NCBI GenBank assembly: GCA_934317005.1
Contig: CAKREB010000008.1
Location: 62,001-126,000 of the forward strand
Direction: 5' to 3'
Origin: an uncultured Lachnospiraceae bacterium
GTDB taxonomy: Bacteria > Bacillota > Clostridia > Lachnospirales > Lachnospiraceae
Length of the DNA stretch: 64,000 nucleotides
The notes beneath the pieces are model-generated. The model had not been told where the DNA came from and ran no database searches. It saw nothing but the letters and a program-made list of their open reading frames with translations. Positions within the stretch are counted from its first letter, which is position 1; each line of letters begins with the position of its first letter. This document shows positions 7,931 through 14,197 of this stretch, one piece after another. The translations under genes and the position numbers were made by a program.

Positions 7931-8302
7931 GTAATATAGCTTTAACAGAACTTACGAAGTGAGTTCTGTTAAAAAGGCACGCTAGTGCCGTAATCTGATT
8001 ACAGGGTTCACGCAGTGGTTCCTGTAATATAGCTTTAACAGAACTTGCAAAGTAAGTTCTGTTAAAAAGGCACGCTAGTGCCGTAATCTGATTACAGGGT
8101 TCACGCAGTGGTTCCTGTAATATAGCTTTAACAGAACTTACGAAGTGAGTTCTGTTAAAAAGGCACGCTAGTGCCGCAATCTGATTACAGGGTTCACGCA
8201 GTGGTTCCTGTAATATAGCTTTAACAGAACTTACGAAGTGAGTTCTGTTAAAAAGGCACGCTAGTGCCGCAATCTGATTACAGGGTTCACGCAGTGGTTC
8301 CT
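7931..8302. repeat. Four tandem 93-bp units made of hairpins
   Basis: The unit starts GTAATATAGC at 7931, 8024, 8117 and 8210 and the array ends at 8302. Each unit contains: a 12-bp stem AACAGAACTTAC-GAA-GTGAGTTCTGTT; AAAAA; a 5-bp stem GGCAC-GCTA-GTGCC; the palindrome TAATCTGATTA; and TTACAGG-GTT-CAC-GCA-GTG-GTT-CCTGTAA. Copy 2 has CTTGC/GTAAG where the others have CTTAC/GTGAG: both arms change and pairing is kept. The array fills most of the 511 bases between the amidase and ttcA genes. Its function is unknown. Confidence 0.9.
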
Positions 8303-8405
8303 GTAACAAAAGACACAACAGTGATTATACTATAAAACATAGAAAATGCAAAAATATGTCAAAAAGATAATCATTAAAAAATATTCAAAATATGAGGTAT
8401 AATGT

Positions 8406-9137
8406 ATGAAATTACAACAGATGATGAGTGTTACCAGACAAGCAATCGATGATTTTAATATGATTGAACCCAAAGATCGTATTGCTATCGGAATATCAGG
8501 TGGAAAAGACAGCCTTGCGCTTTTACATACACTTTCAGGGCTTCAAAGATATTATCCTATCCCCTTTGAATTAGTCGCTATTTCCGTCAACTTAGGTTTT
8601 AAAGATTTTGAATTATCCGGTGTGCAGAAGCTATGTGATTCCCTTCATATTCCTTTTTATGAAATAAAAACAGAAATTGGAAAGATTGTGTTCGACGAAC
8701 GAAAAGAAAAAAATCCCTGCTCACTTTGCGCAAAAATGCGGAAAGGTGCTCTGAATCAGGAAGCAAAACGATTAGGATGCACCAAAGTAGCATATGCACA
8801 CCATAAAGATGATTTTATTGAAACCGCATTTCTCTCACTGTTATTTGAGGGAAACTTCTATGTGTTTCCACCAAAAACATATCTTACCGGCATAGATCTT
8901 ACGGTGATACGTCCATTTATATATATGAACGAACGTGATATTATAGGTTTCTCACATAAAAATCCTTTACCAATCCAAAAGAATCCCTGCCCTGCAGATG
9001 GATATACAAAAAGAGAATATGTTAAAAATCTGCTACGACAACTAAATAAGGAACATCCCGGAACAAAAAATCGAATCTTTCATGCCATATTACATAGTAA
9101 TCTGGAAGGCTATGACATACAGCATGAAAAGAAATGA
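8406..9137 (+). CDS. TtcA-like tRNA 2-thiocytidine synthetase (PP-loop ATPase)
   Basis: 243 residues. The SGGKDS PP-loop (31-36) adenylates the target base. Cys105 and Cys108 (CSLC) with Cys195 (NPCPADG) are placed like the iron-sulfur ligands of TtcA, which thiolates cytidine 32 of certain tRNAs. The HHKDD motif follows at 132-136. The protein is shorter than E. coli TtcA (about 310), as is usual for Firmicute members, so the exact tRNA position modified is inference. It is convergent with the LysM gene, with 6 bases between stops. Confidence 0.85.
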   Translation: MKLQQMMSVTRQAIDDFNMIEPKDRIAIGISGGKDSLALLHTLSGLQRYYPIPFELVAISVNLGFKDFELSGVQKLCDSLHIPFYEIKTEIGKIVFDERKEKNPCSLCAKMRKGALNQEAKRLGCTKVAYAHHKDDFIETAFLSLLFEGNFYVFPPKTYLTGIDLTVIRPFIYMNERDIIGFSHKNPLPIQKNPCPADGYTKREYVKNLLRQLNKEHPGTKNRIFHAILHSNLEGYDIQHEKK

Positions 9138-9143
9138 TATATT

Positions 9144-9485
9144 CTACTCACAGTAAGAAAGATAAACAGGAACGATAATAGAGCTACCTGCATTAATTCG
9201 ATCGGATGATAAAGAATTGCAACGCTTGATTTCTTTAATATATTCTTTCATAGAGCCTTGCTCCTTTGTGTAATTTTCTCTGGCAATACTCCATAAAGTA
9301 TCATTACTTGTAATATGTACAGACTTATAGCTAAGCTCTGTATTCTGCATCACAGATTCCCCTGCACTTACAGATGTTGTTGAAAAAACACAATATATAC
9401 CTAAAAAAAGGATGCTGACTGCTGCAAGTATGCAAAGTCCTCTCTTCCATTGGTTTGATAGTGGCATGCGTCTTAATGTACTCAT
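9144..9485 (-). CDS. yneA: LysM-domain protein, YneA-like SOS division inhibitor
   Basis: 113 residues: a short cytoplasmic head, one membrane segment (about 17-37) and an extracytoplasmic LysM domain (about 54-107; NDTLWSIARENY). This is the layout of Bacillus YneA, the SOS-induced protein that delays division after DNA damage. The regulatory region supports this: a TTGACA/TATATT promoter is overlapped and flanked by LexA-type boxes. lexA itself is not adjacent, unlike in Bacillus. The ribosome site AAAGGAGGAATTGAT is strong. The LysM family is broad, so the name rests mainly on architecture plus LexA boxes. Confidence 0.8.
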   Translation of the reverse strand: MSTLRRMPLSNQWKRGLCILAAVSILFLGIYCVFSTTSVSAGESVMQNTELSYKSVHITSNDTLWSIARENYTKEQGSMKEYIKEIKRCNSLSSDRINAGSSIIVPVYLSYCE

Positions 9486-9501
9486 ATCAATTCCTCCTTT
9501 A

Positions 9502-9576
9502 CGAACATTTGTTTGCTATGCATATAATATATCAAACGAACAAATGTTTGTCAATAAGAAATCGAACAAATTTTCG
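9502..9576 (-). promoter_or_regulatory. LexA boxes and promoter of the YneA-like gene
   Basis: Three SOS-box-like sequences: CGAACATTTGTTTG (9502-9515), CGAACAAATGTTTG (9537-9550, a full match to the Gram-positive consensus CGAACRNRYGTTYG) and CGAACAAATTTTCG (9563-9576). A minus-strand promoter, TTGACA at 9554-9549 and TATATT at 9531-9526 with a 17-base spacer, overlaps the middle box. LexA bound here would block transcription until DNA damage. Confidence 0.85.
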
Positions 9577-9626
9577 ATTTTACATATTTAAAATTTCTCA
9601 TTTTCTATCACACAAAAAGAGAGAAT

Positions 9627-9656
9627 GTCACTACCATAATAGCAATTTCCTGTAAA
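9627..9656. repeat. Second copy of the 30-bp intergenic core
   Basis: GTCACTACCATAATAGCAAT plus the following ten bases matches 2461-2490 at 24 of 30 positions, and all differences are transitions. It is preceded by GAGAGAAT, as the first copy is preceded by GAGA-type sequence. Confidence 0.5.
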
Positions 9657-9672
9657 AATCAGGAGTTCAAAA

Positions 9673-9687
9673 GGGTGCTTCGCACCC
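9673..9687. terminator. GGGTGC-TTC-GCACCC hairpin
   Basis: A perfect 6-bp GC-rich stem with a TTC loop in the 191 bases upstream of the YneA-like promoter and downstream of the SEC-C gene. It lacks a T-run on either strand, so its role as a terminator is uncertain. Confidence 0.35.
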
Positions 9688-9705
9688 CCCCTAATTCTAT
9701 AAATC

Positions 9706-9737
9706 AAAAAGGCATCCGGTTATAAACCGAACACCTT
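9706..9737 (-). terminator. Rho-independent terminator of the SEC-C gene
   Basis: On the minus strand AGGTGTTCGGTT-TATA-ACCGGATGCCT is followed by TTTT, about 30 bases after the SEC-C protein stop codon. Confidence 0.8.
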
Positions 9738-9767
9738 TCTATGTCTATCATATATGATATTATGTAC

Positions 9768-10211
9768 CTAACGTCTGCCGCAGCACTTTTTATATTTTTT
9801 ACCACTTCCACAAGGGCAGGGATCATTTGGATAAATCTTCTTGCCGGAATGTGAAAACTGGTTGGAAATAGGAGCTTTTGTCACCTGATTTTCTGACATC
9901 ACATTAATAACATGTGGAGCAACACCGATAATAGGCGAAGCAGAATGCGTTTTGTTTGCTGTTGCTGTAGTTTTTGAAGATACTTTTTCTGCTGTCTTTT
10001 CTTCTTTCTTAGGAGCTAAAACCGCCTTTATTTCCTCTGGAATGTCCAATGTATCTGCATCTACCGTCATTAATTGATTTGCTACAACATCAACCAATTC
10101 AGCCTTTTTTAATTTTGAGTATCCTGTTACACCGGAAAGCTTTGCTAACTCCTTTAACTCTCCTACTTTATACTCATTCAGCATTTCTTCTAATTTCAAA
10201 TTGTTGCTCAT
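9768..10211 (-). CDS. Rho-N/SAP-like and SEC-C motif protein
   Basis: 147 residues. The N-terminus (about 12-48, YKVGELKELAKLSGVTGYSK) looks like the small helical Rho N-terminal/SAP fold used for nucleic-acid binding. A low-complexity linker follows, and the C-terminus carries a SEC-C zinc motif, PCPCGSGKKYKKCCGR, with Cys132, Cys134, Cys143 and Cys144. SEC-C motifs occur at the end of SecA and in many small proteins of unknown role. The function of this two-domain combination is not known to me. It is a single-gene unit with its own promoter and terminator. Confidence 0.8.
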   Translation of the reverse strand: MSNNLKLEEMLNEYKVGELKELAKLSGVTGYSKLKKAELVDVVANQLMTVDADTLDIPEEIKAVLAPKKEEKTAEKVSSKTTATANKTHSASPIIGVAPHVINVMSENQVTKAPISNQFSHSGKKIYPNDPCPCGSGKKYKKCCGRR

Positions 10212-10273
10212 TTGTACATACTCCTTACTAACATTTCATTTATGGCTAATTAAAATAAATTAACACAAGTGCC

Positions 10274-10302
10274 ATTATAATAGAAGCTTTTGGGAAATAC
10301 AA
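10274..10302 (-). promoter_or_regulatory. Promoter of the SEC-C gene
   Basis: TTGTAT (10302-10297) and TATAAT (10279-10274) on the minus strand with a 17-base spacer; the start codon is about 63 bases downstream. Confidence 0.65.
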
Positions 10303-10398
10303 GCATTTTAGGTTCCGCAAATTTATTTTTGTGAAAGATTACAACATATAATTCAAATTTTTAAGAGATTATATTAAAAACAACGAAGAATCTATACA

Positions 10399-10812
10399 TT
10401 ACTTTCCTATAAAACGCATCGTTCCCTCTTCGCTGTTCTTTTTGTGTGCTGCAACAATCTGAAGATTTTGCAGAGAATGACACTCTGGACAAGTCACTCC
10501 AAACGAAATCGGCTTTCCGCATACCCGGCAATGTACACCGGAAATAGAATCCTTACTGTCACCCTTATATTGAATCCTGCCCTCCCGTATCCAGTTACGC
10601 ACTTTCGCAACAGATATATGAAAATGCTCTGCAACATCCTGCTCATGAACATCATTTTTGCGGATGTAATCCTTGACATCATTAAAAAGATTATTTTCTA
10701 TACATACCGGACATAAATCCTCCTGATACATTGGAGATAGTCTTCTCGAACACTGTTTGCATACTTTTTCCGTAGATTCTTCTGCCTTATCACGACTAAC
10801 GAGATGTGTCAT
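10399..10812 (-). CDS. Zinc-ribbon/HTH protein, YvyF-like
   Basis: 137 residues with an N-terminal zinc knuckle (Cys18, Cys21, Cys34, Cys37), a helix-turn-helix-like segment (about 55-80; VAEHFHISVAKVRNWIREGR) and a second four-cysteine site (Cys95, Cys98, Cys108, Cys111). This resembles YvyF, found in the Bacillus late flagellar region, but no flagellar or motility gene is present here, so a flagellar role should not be assumed. The start follows AAGGGGGAATGATAT. The 289 bases upstream, shared with the divergent XRE gene, contain TATAAT-like sequences on both strands but no operator that I can define. Confidence 0.7.
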   Translation of the reverse strand: MTHLVSRDKAEESTEKVCKQCSRRLSPMYQEDLCPVCIENNLFNDVKDYIRKNDVHEQDVAEHFHISVAKVRNWIREGRIQYKGDSKDSISGVHCRVCGKPISFGVTCPECHSLQNLQIVAAHKKNSEEGTMRFIGK

Positions 10813-11101
10813 ATATCATTCCCCCTTCGAAACACTTATCCAATCTTATGTATATTCACTCTTTCTTTTGTTTCTTATCTATTATAATACATATGGTACA
10901 ATTAATCTATAGCCACTTGTTTGGGCGGACAATCGAATATTTCTGTCATACAGCGCCAAAACTATCCTTTATAAGACATGTCTGTTCTTTGAGTTTATTC
11001 TATTTCAAAGTTCAAATTGCTATTCTATTTATCAGATATTCTATTCGATATGTCTTTGAGAAAAGAAAGAGATAAGTTTAACGTAAGGAAGGCTGCATGC
11101 T

Positions 11102-11455
11102 ATGAATTTAAAACAGATTGGACAAAATATTCAGGCTAGAAGAAAAGAACTAAAAATAACACAGACACAGTTGGCCGAAAAAGCGCAGCTTTCTGTTGTA
11201 CATGTATCTCACATTGAAACCGGAAAAGTTTCCATGTCATTAGATTCTCTTCTTGCAATCTGTTCTGCTTTGGAAGTCACTCCAAACGATATTCTGCTCG
11301 GAGAATATGTGATCCCTAATTTACGAAATCTTCTTTTTGAAAAACCGTCAGAAAATATTTCTTTCGATGACAAAATCTTACTTCAAAATATTTATCGTTA
11401 TATGGAAGAAAGAAATGGAAATCCCCATAAAAACAAAGAAAAGGATTCTGAATAA
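11102..11455 (+). CDS. XRE-family HTH transcriptional regulator
   Basis: 117 residues. A Cro/C1-type helix-turn-helix fills about 6-62 (TQTQLAEKAQLSVVHVSHIE), followed by a ~50-residue tail with no recognised domain. Such small regulators often control neighbouring genes; here the neighbours are the divergent YvyF-like gene and the downstream NifU-like gene, which has its own promoter. The ribosome site is GTAAGGAAGG, with a rather long spacing to the ATG. Confidence 0.85.
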   Translation: MNLKQIGQNIQARRKELKITQTQLAEKAQLSVVHVSHIETGKVSMSLDSLLAICSALEVTPNDILLGEYVIPNLRNLLFEKPSENISFDDKILLQNIYRYMEERNGNPHKNKEKDSE

Positions 11456-11512
11456 GAATTTCTCTTAAATGCGCTCTTTTTTCGCTTATTTAAAATTTTT
11501 TGTCAAAAAGAG

Positions 11513-11571
11513 TAGACGAAACACAAAATTTGTCCTAAAATATAGATTAGGACTGCGGTTTTTTATCGCAG
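11513..11571 (+). promoter_or_regulatory. Promoter and leader hairpin of the NifU-like/GGGtGRT pair
   Basis: TAGACG (11513-11518) and TAAAAT (11536-11541) are separated by 17 bases. The predicted transcript begins near 11548 and almost at once forms CTGCG-N9-CGCAG (11553-11571). A hairpin at the 5' end could stabilise the mRNA; no ligand-binding leader is recognisable. Confidence 0.5.
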
Positions 11572-11601
11572 ATAATAAGCACTATTGAAAGGAGCAAAAA
11601 C

Positions 11602-12309
11602 ATGATTTATTCACAGGAAGTAGAAAACATGTGCCCAGTTGCTCAGGGTGTGCATCACGGTGCTGCACCAATTCCAGAGGAAGCAAAATGGGTTCAGGCA
11701 AAAGAAGTAAAGGATATTTCCGGTTTCACACATGGTGTAGGCTGGTGCGCACCACAGCAGGGTGCCTGCAAGCTTAGCCTTAACGTAAAGGAAGGTATTA
11801 TTCAGGAAGCATTAGTAGAAACAATCGGATGTTCCGGTATGACTCATTCAGCAGCTATGGCTTCTGAGATTCTTCCGGGATTAACTGTAATGGAAGCATT
11901 GAACACTGACTTAGTTTGTGATGCGATCAATACAGCTATGAGAGAATTATTCCTGCAGATCGTATATGGTCGTTCTCAGTCTGCATTCTCTGAGGATGGT
12001 CTGCCAGTAGGTGCCGGCCTGGAAGATCTCGGTAAGGGACTTCGTTCTCAGGTTGGTACAATGTACGGTACATTAAAGAAAGGTCCTCGTTATCTTGAGA
12101 TGGCTGAAGGTTATGTTACAGCAATCGCTTTAGATGCAGATGACCTGATCATCGGATACAAGTTCGTTAGCCTCGGTAAGATGACTGACTTCATCAAAAA
12201 GGGTGATGATCCTAACACAGCATGGGAAAAATCTTGTGGTCAGTATGGCCGTGTAGATGACGCTGTTAAGCTCATCGACCCAAGAACAGACAAAGAGATC
12301 GAAAAATAA
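11602..12309 (+). CDS. NifU/IscU-like iron-sulfur scaffold-type protein
   Basis: 235 residues. The segment around Cys49 and Cys56 (GWCAPQQGACKLSL) and Cys77 (ETIGCSGMTHSAA), with Cys106, is reminiscent of the three-cysteine scaffold of IscU/NifU-N, and database families place such proteins with Fe-S assembly scaffolds. The order and spacing differ from IscU, so activity as a scaffold is inference. The next gene encodes the GGGtGRT protein 22 bases later, and this pairing recurs in anaerobic Clostridia. Codons and a strong GAAAGGAGC ribosome site suggest good expression. Confidence 0.75.
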   Translation: MIYSQEVENMCPVAQGVHHGAAPIPEEAKWVQAKEVKDISGFTHGVGWCAPQQGACKLSLNVKEGIIQEALVETIGCSGMTHSAAMASEILPGLTVMEALNTDLVCDAINTAMRELFLQIVYGRSQSAFSEDGLPVGAGLEDLGKGLRSQVGTMYGTLKKGPRYLEMAEGYVTAIALDADDLIIGYKFVSLGKMTDFIKKGDDPNTAWEKSCGQYGRVDDAVKLIDPRTDKEIEK

Positions 12310-12331
12310 TAAAAAGGAGGCAAAACGAATC

Positions 12332-13342
12332 ATGGCATTATTTGAATCATATGAAAGAAGAATAGATAAAATCAATGGCGTATTAAACAGCTATGGTATC
12401 GCTTCTCTCGAAGAAGCTGAAAAAATCACAAAGGATGCTGGTCTTGATGTTTACAATCAGATCAAAGGCATTCAGCCAATCTGCTTCGAGAATGCTTGCT
12501 GGGCATACATCGTAGGTGCAGCAATCGCAATCAAGAAGGACTGCCGTCGTGCAGCAGATGCAGCAGCAGCAATCGGTGAAGGTTTACAGTCATTCTGTAT
12601 TCCTGGTTCTGTAGCAGACACACGTAAAGTAGGTCTTGGACACGGTAACTTAGGTAAGATGTTATTAGAGGAGGAAACAAAGTGCTTCGCATTCTTAGCT
12701 GGTCATGAGTCATTCGCAGCTGCAGAAGGTGCAATCGGTATTGCTGAAAAGGCAAACAAAGTACGTAAAGAGCCTCTCCGCGTTATCTTAAACGGTCTTG
12801 GAAAAGATGCTGCTCAGATCATTTCCCGTATCAATGGCTTCACATTCGTTGAAACAGAATATGATCCATATACAAACGAAGTAAAAGAGATTTCCCGTAA
12901 GTCATACTCAGAGGGTCTTCGTGCAAAGGTTAACTGCTATGGTGCAAACAGTGTACCTGAAGGTGTTGCTATCATGCACAAAGAGGGCGTAGATGTATCT
13001 ATCACAGGTAACTCTACAAACCCAACTCGTTTCCAGCATCCGGTAGCTGGTACTTATAAGAAGGAATGCTTAGAGCAGGGTAAGAAATACTTCTCTGTAG
13101 CTTCCGGTGGTGGTACAGGCCGTACACTTCATCCGGATAACATGGCTGCTGGTCCTGCTTCTTATGGTATGACAGATACATTAGGTCGTATGCATAGTGA
13201 TGCACAGTTCGCTGGTTCTTCATCTGTACCTGCCCATGTAGAAATGATGGGATTGATCGGTGCTGGTAACAACCCTATGGTTGGTATGACAGTTGCTGTA
13301 GCTGTTTCCATTGAGGAAGCTGCAAAGGCTGGTAAGTTCTAA
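12332..13342 (+). CDS. GGGtGRT family protein (function unknown)
   Basis: 336 residues, named for the signature GGGTGRT, seen here at 259-265. The family is conserved in anaerobes but its biochemical role is, to my knowledge, not established. Visible features: an Ala-rich helical region (about 57-82), cysteines at 51, 56, 71, 89, 118, 202 and 246, and a glycine-rich end with repeated GAGNNP/GMT turns. The start at 12332 follows AAAAGGAGG; an in-frame ATG at 12257 lies inside the upstream gene. Tight linkage to the NifU-like gene suggests that they act together, perhaps on a metal centre. A strong terminator follows. Confidence 0.85.
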   Translation: MALFESYERRIDKINGVLNSYGIASLEEAEKITKDAGLDVYNQIKGIQPICFENACWAYIVGAAIAIKKDCRRAADAAAAIGEGLQSFCIPGSVADTRKVGLGHGNLGKMLLEEETKCFAFLAGHESFAAAEGAIGIAEKANKVRKEPLRVILNGLGKDAAQIISRINGFTFVETEYDPYTNEVKEISRKSYSEGLRAKVNCYGANSVPEGVAIMHKEGVDVSITGNSTNPTRFQHPVAGTYKKECLEQGKKYFSVASGGGTGRTLHPDNMAAGPASYGMTDTLGRMHSDAQFAGSSSVPAHVEMMGLIGAGNNPMVGMTVAVAVSIEEAAKAGKF

Positions 13343-13432
13343 TAAGTCCCGTGTTTATGCGGTTTAAAGAACTGAAAGTTTATATAAAATAGTACCGAGA
13401 AATAACGGTAACTAATACATCGGAATCACAAA

Positions 13433-13470
13433 AAGACCATTCGGATTTTTTATCGGAATGGTCTTTTTTT
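13433..13470. terminator. Terminator after the GGGtGRT gene
   Basis: AAAGACCATTC and GAATGGTCTTT form an 11-bp perfect stem followed by a run of T on the plus strand. It may also serve the gene converging from the right. Confidence 0.85.
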
Positions 13471-13510
13471 ACAACTATTTTATTTAAATATGATACAAAA
13501 AACACTCTGG

Positions 13511-14182
13511 CTACTGCTTCGTAGCAATCTCGCCCTGCTTTTTATAAATGCTTCCCTTTGGTATATAGCCTCGCACCATAGACAATGGATAAATATTTGT
13601 ATTACTTCCAATGATGCTTCCCGGATTCAAAACACTGTTGCAGCCTACTTCCACATAATTTCCAAGAATCGCTCCCATTTTTTTCAATCCGGTTTCAATC
13701 ACATCCCCCTCATAGCGGATGGTTACATTTGTTTTATCTGATTTTACATTTGAGGTGATCGATCCTGCACCCATATGTGATTTGTAGCCCAGAATAGAAT
13801 CTCCCACGTAATTGTAATGTGGAACCTGAACATTATTAAACAAAATTACATTTTTTAACTCTGTTGAATTTCCAACGACACAATCCTCTCCTACAATTGC
13901 GCTTCCACGAATGAAAGCACACTGGCGAACTTCTGTTCCTTTTCCAATGATACAAGGCCCATTGATCACTGCCGTCGGTGCAATGGTTGCTGACTTTGCA
14001 ATCCAGACATCTTCAGAAGGATGATCATATTCATCCGGTGATAATGTTGCGCCAAGTTTCGGAATAAATTTCTTAATTAACGGAAGAACTTCCCAAGGAA
14101 ACGCGATATCCTGAAAAATATCCTTTGCAATCGTTTCATCCATATTGTTAAATAATACTGTATTTTTTAACTGCTGATACAT
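13511..14182 (-). CDS. Left-handed beta-helix protein, GlmU C-terminal-like
   Basis: 223 residues. From about 60 to 205 the sequence shows hexapeptide repeats ([IV]GxxxxI; for example IIGKGTEVRQ, IVGEDCVVGN, ILGNYVEVGC), the left-handed beta-helix of acyl/acetyltransferases. The order resembles the C-terminal half of GlmU, and such short proteins are often labelled UDP-GlcNAc pyrophosphorylase, but the nucleotidyltransferase half is absent. It may acetylate a sugar nucleotide; the substrate is unknown. It lies 15 bases after the topB stop codon in the same direction, so they are probably co-transcribed. Confidence 0.78.
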   Translation of the reverse strand: MYQQLKNTVLFNNMDETIAKDIFQDIAFPWEVLPLIKKFIPKLGATLSPDEYDHPSEDVWIAKSATIAPTAVINGPCIIGKGTEVRQCAFIRGSAIVGEDCVVGNSTELKNVILFNNVQVPHYNYVGDSILGYKSHMGAGSITSNVKSDKTNVTIRYEGDVIETGLKKMGAILGNYVEVGCNSVLNPGSIIGSNTNIYPLSMVRGYIPKGSIYKKQGEIATKQ

Positions 14183-14197
14183 AAATATCCCTCATTT

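Noticed and set aside
8000..8020. tRNA T-arm-like GGTTC sequences in the repeat array
   Set aside because: No acceptor or anticodon stems can be formed around them; they are parts of the TTACAGG hairpin.
7931..8302. CRISPR array
   Set aside because: The whole 93-bp unit repeats without variable spacers and no cas genes are present.
7923..8318. A 131-codon minus-strand frame made of four 31-residue repeats (EPLREPCNQI type)
   Set aside because: It exists only because 93 is divisible by three. It starts with GTG, has no ribosome site, and the sequence variation preserves base pairing rather than a peptide.
8391..8404. TATAAT just before ttcA as a promoter
   Set aside because: It lies within 10 bases of the start codon and overlaps the ribosome site; it would give a leaderless transcript with no -35.
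10806..11075. 89-codon hydrophobic frame between the YvyF-like and XRE genes
   Set aside because: No ribosome site, biased Ile/Phe/Tyr composition typical of AT-rich noncoding DNA, and overlap with promoter-like sequences of both neighbours.
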